Source: Pseudomonadales bacterium (GTDB lineage Bacteria > Pseudomonadota > Gammaproteobacteria > Pseudomonadales > Azotimanducaceae). Taken from it: a stretch of DNA of 39,988 nt. The position numbers and the translations under genes were made by a program. The stretch covers positions 1 to 39,988 of the forward strand of contig JAHRWB010000119.1 in the NCBI GenBank assembly GCA_019090385.1, in the 5' to 3' direction. How positions within the stretch are numbered: position 1 is the stretch's first letter; the number at the start of each line of letters is the position of its first letter. The notes under the pieces are model-generated. The model did not search any database and was not told the DNA's origin. It was given only the letters and a program-made list of their open reading frames with translations. Below, piece after piece: positions 15,990-26,160 of this stretch.

Positions 15990-18725
15990 ATGCATGAGGC
16001 ACATCCTTCGGCTACCAAGTTGGAAGAATATCGGGTACCGGCTTATTTGGTTGATGAAACGCACCTGAGTTTTGACCTGTCGCCAGAATATACTGACGTA
16101 TCCAGCCGGCTCCTGCTGCGTAGAAATCCGGATGGTATGCGTTCCGCTGGTCATCTACGCCTTGATGGCCAGACATTGGAATTGTTGAGCATAGAATTGG
16201 ACGGACGTCCGATTAGTGATAACGAATATCAGCTAGGCGATGAATGCCTGGAGCTTTTTAATGTGCCGGATCGCTGTGAACTGACCTTGTGCACACGAAT
16301 TTATCCGGAACAGAATACCGCACTGGAGGGGCTATATAAATCGGGTATGTACTGTACCCAATGTGAGGCGGAAGGATTTCGGAAAATCACCTATTATCCA
16401 GACAGGCCGGATGTACTATCGAAATTTACTACGACGATTATTGCCAATGATTCGGACTACCCGATTTTGCTGTCAAACGGGAACAGAGTGGGGGAGGAGC
16501 GGCAGGCCGATGGTCGTTTGGCAGTTACCTGGCATGATCCATTTCCTAAACCCAGCTATTTGTTTGCTTTGGTGGCTGGTGATTTAGCGGTATTGGAAGA
16601 TAAATACACCACTGGTTCGGGTCGCGCCATTGATTTACGTATCTATTCTGAATCCCATAATATTGCCCACTGTGCTTATGCCATGGATGCGCTTAAGCGT
16701 TCGATGCGCTGGGACGAGGGCGCCTTTGGCCGGGAATATGATCTGGATAGTTTTATGATCGTGGCGGTCGACGATTTTAATATGGGAGCAATGGAAAATA
16801 AGGGTCTTAATATTTTTAATACCTCCTGCGTGCTGGCTTCACCGGATACAGCAACGGATGCCGCCTATGAGCGCGTTGAGGCGGTAGTGGCACATGAGTA
16901 TTTTCACAACTGGTCCGGTAATAGAGTGACTTGCCGTGATTGGTTTCAGCTGAGCTTAAAGGAAGGTTTTACAGTTTTTAGGGACGCGCAGTTTAGTGCA
17001 GATATGAACTCTCAAACGGTGAAACGCATCGAAGATGTTAACTTTTTACGGACCGTGCAGTTCGCTGAAGATGCAGGCCCTATGGCCCATCCAATTCGGC
17101 CAGATTCCTACATCGAAATATCTAACTTTTACACTACGACGATCTACGAGAAAGGCGCTGAAGTGGTACGCATGATCCACACTTTGTTGGGCGCTGAAAA
17201 TTTTCGTTCAGGTTCGGATTTATATTTCCAGCGTCATGACGGGTGCGCGGTAACCACTGAAGACTTTGTTCTGGCGATGGAGGATGCCAGTGGGGTTGAC
17301 CTGACACAATTTCGCCGTTGGTATTCTCAAGCCGGCACACCACATTTAAGCGTGAAAAAACAGCAGGCCAGGGATGGAGTTACATTGTTGATCAGACAGT
17401 CCTGTCCGGATACGCCAGGGCAGGCTGCAAAATTACCCTTCCATATTCCTCTCAAAATGGGCCTTATTGGAAAAAATGGCAAAGACATGCTGGGTGGCTC
17501 CAATCCAAAGCTGAATATATCAGGCAATGCCACAATCGAAGATGTTGTTGGGAGTTCCAGTTGCCTGGTGCATCTAAAAGAACAGGAAACGCGTCTGCAG
17601 ATATCATTTCAGGGGGAGCAAACTGGAGAACCTGATGAGATAGCGGTGAGCTTACTGCGGTCGTTTTCAGCACCGCTTACCGTTGATTTTGAGCGTACAT
17701 CTTCGGAACTGTATTTTTTGGCAGCCCACGATACAGACGGATTTGCGCGCTGGGATGCCATGGTGCAGGTATTTTGCAATCAACTTGCAACGGTCCGGGA
17801 GCATACTGCCGGGGATGCAGAGCCCATCACTGCTGAATTCGAACAACTAATCGGGCATCTAATCGAAACATCTCTCAAGGCTGCTGATGATGGTGAACAA
17901 AAAGCGATGTTTGCCAGCATGTTGGTGGTTCCAGGAGAATCTTATCTGCATGAGCAAATGCCGATAATTGATGTTGAAGGTATTGCTCGGGCGCGGGAGA
18001 CGCTCCGAGCCAGATTGGGAATGTTGATGTTTGAGGAGTGGCAAGCTCTGTATTCGATCAATCAATCTGATGGTGTATACACACCAGGAGGTGTGCAGAG
18101 CGCACGGCGGGGACTAAAAGCCGTTGCACTGGGTTATATGTCCATGTCTGAGGACCCCATGCATAAACGTATCGTCCACTCTCTGGTGCAGGAATTAATG
18201 GACAATGCAGATAACCTTACCGACCGGATGTTGGCATTGAGAATCGCATTGGGTAGTGAGGCTTTTGCGGAATCGGAGCTTCAGCAATTATTGAGTGAGT
18301 TCTATCAGCGCTGGAAAGGCTTTAAGTTGGTCGTTGATCAATGGGTTCTGGCCCAGGCAACTTGCCCGATGGGACAGGCGCTGAAACGGGTAGAGGTATT
18401 GGAGCGGCATGAAGCATTTGATGTAAAAAATCCGAATAGTGTACGCATGCTTTACGGTGCGTTCTGTTCCCAGAACCACCGGAATTTTCATCAGCTTGAT
18501 GGCAGTGGTTACCGGTTTTTGAGTGAGCGAGTGAAGCGCTTGGATGCTTTGAATCCTCAAATTGCCGCCCGTCTATTGACGCCTCTTACGCGTTGGCGAA
18601 GATTTGATATAACACGCCAGGGTTTGATGAAAACTGTCCTGACGGATCTGCTTGAGCAGAATGCAGGTTCAAAAAATTTGTCAAAAGATGTCTATGAAAT
18701 TATCAGTAAATCTTTGGCAGACTGA
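15990..18725 (+). CDS. pepN: Aminopeptidase N (M1 family)
   Basis: A 911-residue zinc metallopeptidase, close to the usual PepN length. The exopeptidase motif GAMEN lies near residue 268. The zinc site is HEYFHN (His302, His306) with the third ligand Glu about 19 residues on, in SLKEGFTVFRD. The Pro-rich N-terminus (EEYRVPAYLVDETHLSFDL) and the C-terminal helical domain ending in KSLAD agree with gammaproteobacterial PepN. It removes N-terminal residues from peptides in the cytosol during protein turnover. No signal peptide is present. The upstream site is weak, and the start is placed by family agreement. Confidence 0.96.
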   Translation: MHEAHPSATKLEEYRVPAYLVDETHLSFDLSPEYTDVSSRLLLRRNPDGMRSAGHLRLDGQTLELLSIELDGRPISDNEYQLGDECLELFNVPDRCELTLCTRIYPEQNTALEGLYKSGMYCTQCEAEGFRKITYYPDRPDVLSKFTTTIIANDSDYPILLSNGNRVGEERQADGRLAVTWHDPFPKPSYLFALVAGDLAVLEDKYTTGSGRAIDLRIYSESHNIAHCAYAMDALKRSMRWDEGAFGREYDLDSFMIVAVDDFNMGAMENKGLNIFNTSCVLASPDTATDAAYERVEAVVAHEYFHNWSGNRVTCRDWFQLSLKEGFTVFRDAQFSADMNSQTVKRIEDVNFLRTVQFAEDAGPMAHPIRPDSYIEISNFYTTTIYEKGAEVVRMIHTLLGAENFRSGSDLYFQRHDGCAVTTEDFVLAMEDASGVDLTQFRRWYSQAGTPHLSVKKQQARDGVTLLIRQSCPDTPGQAAKLPFHIPLKMGLIGKNGKDMLGGSNPKLNISGNATIEDVVGSSSCLVHLKEQETRLQISFQGEQTGEPDEIAVSLLRSFSAPLTVDFERTSSELYFLAAHDTDGFARWDAMVQVFCNQLATVREHTAGDAEPITAEFEQLIGHLIETSLKAADDGEQKAMFASMLVVPGESYLHEQMPIIDVEGIARARETLRARLGMLMFEEWQALYSINQSDGVYTPGGVQSARRGLKAVALGYMSMSEDPMHKRIVHSLVQELMDNADNLTDRMLALRIALGSEAFAESELQQLLSEFYQRWKGFKLVVDQWVLAQATCPMGQALKRVEVLERHEAFDVKNPNSVRMLYGAFCSQNHRNFHQLDGSGYRFLSERVKRLDALNPQIAARLLTPLTRWRRFDITRQGLMKTVLTDLLEQNAGSKNLSKDVYEIISKSLAD

Positions 18726-18740
18726 ACACAGGCAAGAATG

Positions 18741-20579
18741 TTATAAGGGATATAAATCCGGTAGCGTGTGGTCATTATGCCTGGTTTTGATTAAGTGCTT
18801 GCTGTTTTGGATACGCATGGATTTCACCTGTTCAATGATTTGTTTCCTGAGTGAGGCATTGGTATCGATTGGTTTTTCTAAATTCTGGGCTACTACTGGC
18901 ATTGAGTGCTGAGCTGCTGCTGATGTCAGATTACTGTCCTGTGCAGCATAGATTTTTTCGCTGAGTTGATAAAATAGCTGCTGTGATTCCTTATGACGGC
19001 AAAAAACCTGAATAGCGGCGTTGGGTGCAAGTTGGTAGTGTGCTGCTAACCAATCTGTCAGTGTTGATTTGATGGCGTGGAGATCATTGTTCTGAACAGC
19101 TGATTCCAAATCCTCAAAGCAATTACGTTCATGCTGAATCTCAGTACTTACTCCAAAACAGCGTTGGTAAATCCGGCGTATCGTATATACCAGGCTTGTG
19201 CGTTTGATTAAAAGGGCAATAAAAAAAATCAGTAACGCCAGTAGTAAGATCATCACCGTCTGTATTGAAGATAATAAGCCTTGCGGGGCATTCTGCTCTT
19301 GGTGTTCAGCATTATCCTTTATATTGAATTCTTGTTCCGGGGAGGCTGGCTGGGTTTCTGGTATGGGTGAATTGTCAGCCAAGTCGTTGGGTGCCGCTGG
19401 ATTAAGGGCAACCTGCATATTATGTTCGTCAATACTGGCAACTTTGACTTCTTCGGTCACTGTGTCCCACCAGGTCAGGCTAATTTTTGGCAAGTTGATA
19501 TGGCCGCTACGTTGGGCGGAAACAGCATAGCTTTCTTTTCTTATTCCTGAGAAGCCATTGGCCATGGTACGTTCTGAAATATCTGCAGGATCAGGGTAGG
19601 CACGCAGTGCTTTCGGGAACTGTGGTGTGAGAGGCGGAATAATTGAACCAATGTTTGCACTGGCATATACCATAAGTATGCGCGTAACCGGAATGCCAAC
19701 TACAAGTTGATCCGTATGGGCACTCCAGGATTCTGCCAGGGTTACCTGGGTTGCCGGTAGCCAGGGCTGAGAGCTGGGGTAGGTTGCCGGGATGGGTTTT
19801 ACATTAATGGTGTATGCCTCAGACGTGGCACTGATGCGTGTACGGCCCCCTGCAAACCCGGGTTGGGATCTCAGTCTGACATAGCTACTTGCATTTGTAG
19901 CGGGTATGACCAGGTTGCCGCTTCGTTCTGGGTAGATAGCGTATTTTTGTTCCGTCATGGTGTACTGACGGTTGTTAATGGTTACTGCCTGGGGGGTTAG
20001 TGGAGAGAAGCTTTTAACCACAGCGTGTGCAATCTCGGGTGCAGGAGGGGATTCACCATATATTTGTGCACCACGTGCGTAGTACAGTTTGCGTGAATAT
20101 ATTAACTGGGCCTGGACGTAAATGTTATCTGCGGAAATTTCTGACTCAAAGAATATAAGCGATTGAATAGCTGCACGGACTTGCTGGTCCAGCGGATCGA
20201 CGCGCAAACTTAGAGGTTCAGAGTGCTCAGCTCCAAGGCTAATGGCGGGTATGGTAAGCTCTCCGGTTTTTTTGGGTTCGAGTGTTAATTGCCAATCTAT
20301 CCAGGAACTAACACGACCGTTGATGCTTTGATATTGGCTGTTGGTTCGGTTGCCGAGTATAGTGAAATCTTTCTCAAGAGGGGAAAAATCTGGTTCACCT
20401 TGTTTATCAGAGCGTAGGGTTAATTCTATTGTCTGGGTTTCAAGGATAGTGGAGCGGTCCAGGAAGGCACTGAGTTCTGCATGGGTATTGAGCACCGGCA
20501 GGCATAAAAGCAGAAACATCAGGCAATGAAACCAGCGTAAATTATATCGCTGCCTGCTTCCAGTACAGTATATAGTCAC
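18741..20579 (-). CDS. batD: BatD-like membrane protein
   Basis: A 612-residue membrane protein that closes the MoxR/Bat operon. A signal segment (MFLLLCLPVLNTHA) precedes a large beta-rich periplasmic part: AFLDRSTILETQTIELTL, then FTILGNRTNSQYQSING, then SWIDWQLTLEPKKTGELTIP. These are typical BatD phrases. One transmembrane helix near residues 425-447 is followed by a cytoplasmic helical tail. In Bacteroides and Leptospira, Bat proteins have been linked to oxygen or oxidative stress tolerance, but the mechanism is not settled. The start is a GTG overlapping the previous stop as GTGA. It converges with pepN, with 15 bases between. Confidence 0.87.
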   Translation of the reverse strand: MTIYCTGSRQRYNLRWFHCLMFLLLCLPVLNTHAELSAFLDRSTILETQTIELTLRSDKQGEPDFSPLEKDFTILGNRTNSQYQSINGRVSSWIDWQLTLEPKKTGELTIPAISLGAEHSEPLSLRVDPLDQQVRAAIQSLIFFESEISADNIYVQAQLIYSRKLYYARGAQIYGESPPAPEIAHAVVKSFSPLTPQAVTINNRQYTMTEQKYAIYPERSGNLVIPATNASSYVRLRSQPGFAGGRTRISATSEAYTINVKPIPATYPSSQPWLPATQVTLAESWSAHTDQLVVGIPVTRILMVYASANIGSIIPPLTPQFPKALRAYPDPADISERTMANGFSGIRKESYAVSAQRSGHINLPKISLTWWDTVTEEVKVASIDEHNMQVALNPAAPNDLADNSPIPETQPASPEQEFNIKDNAEHQEQNAPQGLLSSIQTVMILLLALLIFFIALLIKRTSLVYTIRRIYQRCFGVSTEIQHERNCFEDLESAVQNNDLHAIKSTLTDWLAAHYQLAPNAAIQVFCRHKESQQLFYQLSEKIYAAQDSNLTSAAAQHSMPVVAQNLEKPIDTNASLRKQIIEQVKSMRIQNSKHLIKTRHNDHTLPDLYPL

Positions 20580-22342
20580 CAGACTTGCTCCGATTTTTTA
20601 GCTTGATACTCACCCCGCCGAAGGCGCTGATTTGTTTCATGTTGAAATTTGCGCTTCAGCAATCCGCCAGGGTCGTCGGGCACTCTGCGTAACCACTGTT
20701 CCATGGCTTCTTGCTGTTCATCGCGGCTCTCTTCTTCAACACTTTGCATATCGGTTTTGGGCTGGTCTTTTGGGTCCGCTTGTTGTTCAGATTTTTGTTC
20801 TTTGTCTTGTTTTTTTTCCTGGGAGGGTTGTTGCTGATCTTCCTCTTTTTGCTGGTCCCCTGAATCTGTACTTGAATCCTGTTGAGATGCATCGGATGAC
20901 TGATTGTCCTGAGACCGATCCTCTTGCTCTCCTTCTTTGTCCGGATCTGAAGATTGTTGGTCTTGTTCCTGTTTAAGTTGCTCTACCAGCTGCTTGTTAA
21001 ACTGAGCATTTTCATGAGTGGGATTTTTGGCGAGCACTTTCTCATAGGCTTTTATCGCGCCGGAATAGTTACCTAATTTGGCGAACGCATTTCCTGCATT
21101 GTAATTTTGCTCAAGACTACTGAAGGTGGAAGCCGCTGAGTCGAAGGCACCGGCACGGTACTCCGCTGTGGCCTGCCAATCCTGCTGCTGGAATAGCTGT
21201 GCAGCTTTTTCTGCCTGTCCGGAATTGAGCGCATTATAGGCTTGTTGGTCCGTGCGCTGCCATAGACCGCTCCAAAAGTCATCCAGTGTCGATGCGCGTA
21301 CTGGGCTCGGTAATATTGCAATACAAAGTATAAGTAGAAAACCTCTGCGAAAGCTTATTGCCATAAGCGGGATAAGCAGGAGCAAGAGCAGATAACCACG
21401 ATCGGCCCAGACGTCGAACTGGCGTTCGACCTCTTTGGTTTCCTGGTTTTCGCCAATAGGGCTTCCCAGTAGATAGCGTATATCAGCATCGCCAATGCCT
21501 GATTGTCTGAATCTGCCAAAGCTTCTGCTGGCGATTTTTTCCAAATGACTTGTATCGAGTTTTGCAATAACCTGGCGCCCCTGGGAATCTGGCAAAAAGT
21601 CGCCTTTGCGGTTCATAAAATCCAGTGGTATGGGGCCACCTGGCTTTGTGCCGATGCCCAGTATAGAAATGGGGATGTCTCGGCTTGCGAATTTCTTTAG
21701 ATCGGAACCCTCGGAGATGCCATCTGTTAGCAGCAATATTCTGCCCCGTAATAAATGCGCACTGGTAATTAAATTACGTGCTAGTTCTACAGCTAGTTCA
21801 GGGTTACTTCCAGCTACCGGCATCATTGCTGGACGCAGTGAAAGCAGCAGGTTTTCTATTGTGTCCGTATCATCAGTGAGCGGTGTGACGATATGGGCAT
21901 CACCGGCGTAGACCACAAGGGCCGTGTATCCTTCATCTCGGGTGCGAAGAATATCCGTTATTTTGTGGCGAGCATGGATGAGTCGGGATGGTGATAGGTC
22001 CTGGGCGTACATAGAGAGCGAAAGATCGAGAATGATAACAAGTGCATCATTCTTCTGTTCCATGCGCTGGGGCAGGCGATTCCAGGTAGGTCCCGCCAGT
22101 GCCAGAGCCATTAGAACGAGACCTATCGCGGTCAGAATTGAGACCCAGATATTTTTGTGTTCGCTTTTCTTTTCCAGTAACACGGCGAGCAATTCAGGCT
22201 GAATGGCTTTTCGCCACTCAGAATTTGCAGCTTTGTCTTTCAATATTATCCATGCCAGTACCATTGCCGGAACGATCGCCAGTAGCCAAAGAGGCCTTAG
22301 AAAATGGAACTCTGCGGGATTAAAAAGAGCCACTGTGTCCAT
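20576..22342 (-). CDS. batB: BatB/BatC-type VWA and TPR protein
   Basis: A 588-residue protein that joins a von Willebrand A domain to a TPR region, so it covers both BatB and BatC. Two N-terminal membrane helices (about residues 17-33 and 67-83) precede the VWA domain with the metal site DLSLSM at 106-111. A third helix (LLLLLLIPLMAISF) comes after it. TPR-like repeats follow (NALNSGQAEKAAQLF, NAGNAFAKLGNYSGAIKAYEKVL). The tail from about residue 460 is a Gln/Asp/Glu/Ser/Lys-rich low-complexity stretch, ending in a short basic segment. The VWA domain should be periplasmic and the tail outside too. It overlaps the BatA stop by one base and BatD by four. Confidence 0.9.
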   Translation of the reverse strand: MDTVALFNPAEFHFLRPLWLLAIVPAMVLAWIILKDKAANSEWRKAIQPELLAVLLEKKSEHKNIWVSILTAIGLVLMALALAGPTWNRLPQRMEQKNDALVIILDLSLSMYAQDLSPSRLIHARHKITDILRTRDEGYTALVVYAGDAHIVTPLTDDTDTIENLLLSLRPAMMPVAGSNPELAVELARNLITSAHLLRGRILLLTDGISEGSDLKKFASRDIPISILGIGTKPGGPIPLDFMNRKGDFLPDSQGRQVIAKLDTSHLEKIASRSFGRFRQSGIGDADIRYLLGSPIGENQETKEVERQFDVWADRGYLLLLLLIPLMAISFRRGFLLILCIAILPSPVRASTLDDFWSGLWQRTDQQAYNALNSGQAEKAAQLFQQQDWQATAEYRAGAFDSAASTFSSLEQNYNAGNAFAKLGNYSGAIKAYEKVLAKNPTHENAQFNKQLVEQLKQEQDQQSSDPDKEGEQEDRSQDNQSSDASQQDSSTDSGDQQKEEDQQQPSQEKKQDKEQKSEQQADPKDQPKTDMQSVEEESRDEQQEAMEQWLRRVPDDPGGLLKRKFQHETNQRLRRGEYQAKKSEQVW

Positions 22343-23340
22343 CAGGTTTTTACCGCCCGGGTATTAGAAAGTAGCAGACTCAGGTAAAGAACAATGACGA
22401 CAAGCCAGGCTGATCCCAGTGGCCATACGAACAAAGACTGGGTCGGTCTGAATACTTCCGGATCCTGTTCAACGGGCTCTAGGGAATCGATCAATGCATA
22501 TATCTCGCGCAGCTCTACGGTATTGTGGGCTCTAAAATACTCTCCACCGGTGGCTTCAGCGATACGCGTTAGTGTTTCCTCATCGAGATCTGCAGAGGGA
22601 TTTATTTTTCTGGGGCTGAAGGCACCTAAAAACCCGCTTACCTGCATTTCGTTGGAGCCCACACCGATGGTATGTATTTTGACATTGGCGTGACTCGCGA
22701 GTTCAGCAGCTTTGATGGGTTCTATTTCCCCTGCATTACTCGCTCCATCGGTAAGTAATATGAGTAAGCGAGTGGATTCCGGGCGCTCCCTCAGCCTTTT
22801 TACCGCCAGTCCTATTGCATCGCCAATGGCTGTTTTTCCTCCAGCTATGCCCACGGGTGCTTCCGTGAGAAATTTAGTTACGGTATTTAAATCGAAGGTT
22901 AATGGTGCCTGAAGGTAAGCGTTGCTGCCAAATAAGATCAACCCCACTCTATCGCCCTGTCTTTGCTCAAGAAACTCGGAAACGACGGATTTAACGACGA
23001 CCAGTCTATTTACCTGGCGCTTGTGTAATTCCATATCTTCGGTATTCATACTTCCAGATACGTCCACGGCCATGATCATATCGCGCCCGGTTACACTCAG
23101 ATTTACCGGTTCACCAATCCACTCCGGCCTGCTGGCAGCGGTAATTAGTAAGATCCATGCAATCCAGAGCAGTATCAGTCTCCATCCGGAAGAGGATTTC
23201 CCGGAGGGGGTTTTATCAGTATGAAAATAATCCATATTGGGAACCGACAAAGCCGCCTGGCTATTGGATCCGGAGAGCATCCTCACCAAAATAGGCAGTG
23301 GCAATAGCAGAAACATCAACGGCCAAATAAATTCAATCAT
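22342..23340 (-). CDS. batA: BatA-like VWA-domain membrane protein
   Basis: A 332-residue protein: an N-terminal hydrophobic segment, a second helix near residues 54-69, the VWA domain with a canonical metal-binding site DVSGSM (from residue 93), LLTDGASNAG for the later site residue, and a C-terminal helix near 305-325. This is the Aerotolerance-regulator N-terminal plus VWA layout of BatA. VWA proteins of this group work with the MoxR ATPase encoded in the same operon, probably in folding or assembly of envelope complexes. It overlaps the DUF4381 gene by four bases (ATGA). Confidence 0.9.
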   Translation of the reverse strand: MIEFIWPLMFLLLPLPILVRMLSGSNSQAALSVPNMDYFHTDKTPSGKSSSGWRLILLWIAWILLITAASRPEWIGEPVNLSVTGRDMIMAVDVSGSMNTEDMELHKRQVNRLVVVKSVVSEFLEQRQGDRVGLILFGSNAYLQAPLTFDLNTVTKFLTEAPVGIAGGKTAIGDAIGLAVKRLRERPESTRLLILLTDGASNAGEIEPIKAAELASHANVKIHTIGVGSNEMQVSGFLGAFSPRKINPSADLDEETLTRIAEATGGEYFRAHNTVELREIYALIDSLEPVEQDPEVFRPTQSLFVWPLGSAWLVVIVLYLSLLLSNTRAVKT

Positions 23341-23813
23341 GCAGATTTTTCCATTCTTCTTATCACCGCGATAACAGATGTGTGCAAATCTGTCAGGTCT
23401 GCTTGGGAATGCGTCTGGTATCGCTGATCTCCCAATGCTTGTCCTGGGCCTTGGGTGAATTCAGTGCTACAGGAAATATCATCCAGATATGTGAGCCAGC
23501 CTTTACCGGATAGTGGTGCGACATGACTAGCTCGGTCGCTGTGGATAGCCGCGCGTTTCAGTAGTTGATTCAGCAGCTCAACATATTCGTTAGATGTAAT
23601 GTTGTGCTGGATATAGGCAGTATTGTGATCCAAAATTATATCGCGGGCTTGTTTGAAGGGCTGATGACGAAAATGACGGTTAAGCAGATGGCGGTAAAGG
23701 TAAGCTATACCAAGCAGTATCAGTATGCCCAGAACCCACCAACCTGGCGCAGGTGGCCACCAGCCGGGAGCTATTGGGATCTGGATATCTTTGAGTTGCG
23801 CGAGGGGATCCAT
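23337..23813 (-). CDS. DUF4381 membrane protein of the MoxR/Bat operon
   Basis: A 158-residue protein with a single transmembrane helix near residues 25-43, preceded by the Pro/Trp-rich PIAPGWWPPAPGWWVLG that marks DUF4381. A cytoplasmic helical domain follows, with KQARDIILDHNTAYIQHN and YVELLNQLLKRAA. Its place between the DUF58 and BatA genes is typical of this operon in Gammaproteobacteria. The exact role is unknown; it probably belongs to the same membrane complex. Confidence 0.88.
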   Translation of the reverse strand: MDPLAQLKDIQIPIAPGWWPPAPGWWVLGILILLGIAYLYRHLLNRHFRHQPFKQARDIILDHNTAYIQHNITSNEYVELLNQLLKRAAIHSDRASHVAPLSGKGWLTYLDDISCSTEFTQGPGQALGDQRYQTHSQADLTDLHTSVIAVIRRMEKSA

Positions 23814-23816
23814 TGG

Positions 23817-24752
23817 CTAACCCGAGTAATTTATTAGATGGTTGGCCAGATTTTCTTCGGCGGCTTCAGCAGTGGAAATCTCCTCAAAATGCATACCGTA
23901 GCTTTGACAAAAACTTTGAATCTGGTCGTGAAATTCTTGATATCTTTGCTGGTAACGATCTCTTAATTGCTTGTTTCCAGTATCGATCTGGTTCCTGGAC
24001 TGACCATCCGTGATTGCATACAGGTTAGCCGGCGGGAGTGTTGCTTCCAGGGGGTCAGAGATCAGTATGAGTGTCAGGTCATTGTGTCTGCTGAGAGCCA
24101 GCATATGTGGTTTCCATAAATCAAAGGGGGTTCTAAAGTCACTAACGATATAAATTTGGTGGCCGTTGTGGGCTGTTTTCTTCAATTGCGCAAGGGCACG
24201 GGAAAAATAATTTTCAGCACTGTTTTGCCGGGTATTCCTATTCAGTTTTTGATTTGCCTCACTGATTAAATTCAAAAAACGCACTAGCGTGCGAACACTG
24301 CGCCGGGGTTTTATTGCTTGAATGGTTTGGTTGTCCAATACCAGCCCGCCGACTCGGTTTCCCTGATTCAGTGTGTGCCATGCTAGCACGGCACTGACTT
24401 CAGCAGCTGCCACAGATTTAAGACGATTGATGCTACCAAAAAACATACTCTGTGTTTGATCACACAAAATGAGTGTGGGGCGTTCGCGCTCTTCTTCAAA
24501 GATCTTGGTGTGGGTCTTGGCTTTGCGAGCGCTGACTCGCCAGTCAATCGTTCTTACATCATCTCCACTTTGGTATAGCCGGACTTCTGCAAAGTCCATA
24601 CCCCGCCCACGCATTTTTGATCTACGGTGTCCGCCTGTCATTCGGGTTCGTGCACGGCGAGGGGTTTTTGCGCCAAAATGTCTGGTTCGAAAACCTAATA
24701 GATCGTCGAGCTTGGCGTATGCGCCCAAAATCATGTGTGGAGTTGTTTTCAA
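23817..24752 (-). CDS. DUF58 domain protein
   Basis: A 311-residue cytosolic protein. The DUF58 signature is clear: RRSKMRGRGMDFAEVRLYQSGDDVRTIDWRVSARKAKTHTKIFEEERERP, given here as its key parts GRGMDF, DVRTIDW and KIFEEERE. A VWA-like fold follows with LILCDQTQSMFFG as a degenerate metal-site loop. It has no membrane segment. DUF58 genes almost always follow a moxR gene, as here, where the two overlap by four bases. It is likely a MoxR partner. Confidence 0.9.
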   Translation of the reverse strand: MKTTPHMILGAYAKLDDLLGFRTRHFGAKTPRRARTRMTGGHRRSKMRGRGMDFAEVRLYQSGDDVRTIDWRVSARKAKTHTKIFEEERERPTLILCDQTQSMFFGSINRLKSVAAAEVSAVLAWHTLNQGNRVGGLVLDNQTIQAIKPRRSVRTLVRFLNLISEANQKLNRNTRQNSAENYFSRALAQLKKTAHNGHQIYIVSDFRTPFDLWKPHMLALSRHNDLTLILISDPLEATLPPANLYAITDGQSRNQIDTGNKQLRDRYQQRYQEFHDQIQSFCQSYGMHFEEISTAEAAEENLANHLINYSG

Positions 24753-25723
24753 GGAACTGGAACGATTTCGACAATGTCATCAAGGATTTTATCGGCAGTA
24801 ATACCCTGAGCATCGGCTTCAAAACTCAGGATCAGTCGATGGCGAAGGGTGTCATGTACCACTGCCTGCACATCTTCCGGTGTCACAAAGGTTCTGCCAT
24901 CCAGCCAGGCTACAGCGCGGCTGCATAAATCCATTGCTATAGTGCCGCGTGGACTGGCACCATAGTCTATCCAGCGGGCAATTTCTTCTCCGTACGCCTG
25001 GGGGTTTCGGGTCGCCATAATCAATTGTACGAGGTACTCTTCTACAGAATCGGCCATGTGCAGACTTATTATTTCCTTACGTGCGGCAAAGATATCTGCT
25101 GCAGCAATCATTTGAACAGGCTCCTGGTTGCCTAACTCGAGGGTTTCGCCTCTTACCAGCTGTAAAATTTTGTGCTCGGCCTCTTTGTTCGGGAAATCTA
25201 CCCTTAAATGCATTAGAAATCGGTCCAGTTGCGCCTCTGGTAGCGGATAGGTGCCTTCCTGCTCAATAGGATTTTGTGTTGCCATGACGAGAAATAGCTC
25301 AGGTAGAGGGAAAGTTTCTCGGCCGATGCTGACCTGTTTTTCGCCCATTGCTTCGAGCAGTGCAGATTGTACCTTGGCAGGTGCGCGATTAATTTCGTCT
25401 GCCAAAAGTAGATTATGGAATACCGGGCCTTTCTGGAAAATAAAGCTACCATCTTCTGGCCGATATATTTCGGTGCCCGTTACATCACTCGGCAATAAGT
25501 CGGGAGTGAACTGAATTCTGTGAAAGTCTCCTTCCACAACGTTGGCCAGCTCTTTTATTGCCCGTGTTTTGGCCAGTCCTGGTGCGCCCTCGACTAAAAG
25601 GTGGCCGCCGCATAAAAGCGCCAGCACGAGGCGCTCAACAAGTGTTTGTTGCCCGATGATCCTGCTGTCGAGCCACTGAATGGTGTTTTTAACCTTAATA
25701 AGCGTTGGGGATGATTCTGACAT
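24749..25723 (-). CDS. moxR: MoxR-family AAA+ ATPase
   Basis: A 324-residue AAA+ ATPase of the MoxR family. Walker A is GAPGLAKT (46-53), Walker B is LLLADEINRAP, and the sensor region reads VMATQNPIEQEGTYPLPEAQLDRF, which is diagnostic for MoxR. MoxR ATPases act as chaperones with VWA proteins to activate or assemble enzyme complexes. It is the first gene of the six-gene minus-strand operon; all downstream genes overlap or are a few bases apart, so a promoter in 25724-25852 should drive the whole unit. Confidence 0.95.
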   Translation of the reverse strand: MSESSPTLIKVKNTIQWLDSRIIGQQTLVERLVLALLCGGHLLVEGAPGLAKTRAIKELANVVEGDFHRIQFTPDLLPSDVTGTEIYRPEDGSFIFQKGPVFHNLLLADEINRAPAKVQSALLEAMGEKQVSIGRETFPLPELFLVMATQNPIEQEGTYPLPEAQLDRFLMHLRVDFPNKEAEHKILQLVRGETLELGNQEPVQMIAAADIFAARKEIISLHMADSVEEYLVQLIMATRNPQAYGEEIARWIDYGASPRGTIAMDLCSRAVAWLDGRTFVTPEDVQAVVHDTLRHRLILSFEADAQGITADKILDDIVEIVPVP

Positions 25724-25855
25724 ATGTTTCCAGAAGGCCTCATGGGCCGATGGTTGATCTTAATGGGACGGTAAAACCGCGTAATTTAAACTTCTCTCAC
25801 CTTATAGTCCAGATTGTCTATGCTAATCTTATAAGCGGTCAAACAGGTTGGGTTG

Positions 25856-26125
25856 ATGCCAGATAAAAAACCGAATAGAAATGCACCACCAGCACTTCGG
25901 CTTAGACCGCATGTCATTGTAGATTTATCCATAAATGCTGACTCTATTCAAAAACTGTATGCGGGTAGAATTAATGGGGTGTCTGCGCTCAGCCGTGATG
26001 GCAGACGCATCCGTTTTCCAGCCAATATATTGAGACCCTTTGTCGGTTTTGATGGTGTTCAGGGAGTTTTTCAGTTGACTATTGATTCTGAATCCAGACT
26101 ACAGGAGATAAAGCGTTTGGGTTAG
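25856..26125 (+). CDS. DUF2835 protein
   Basis: An 89-residue protein from the second of two adjacent ATG codons (the first is at 25853). The central part LYAGRINGVSALSRDGRRIRFPANILRPFV followed by DGVQGVFQL is the DUF2835 pattern, quoted here by its parts. It has a short beta-rich fold and no signal. Its function is unknown. It is transcribed away from moxR and lies 35 bases before pyrD, so the two may share a transcript. Confidence 0.85.
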   Translation: MPDKKPNRNAPPALRLRPHVIVDLSINADSIQKLYAGRINGVSALSRDGRRIRFPANILRPFVGFDGVQGVFQLTIDSESRLQEIKRLG

Positions 26126-26160
26126 ACTATAGCTTAATTCTTAGGCATAGACTTCTAGAT

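Noticed and set aside
18741-25723. Novel defence or stress system made of ATPase and VWA proteins
   Set aside because: Gene order and domains match the well-known MoxR/DUF58/DUF4381/BatA/BatB/BatD operon.
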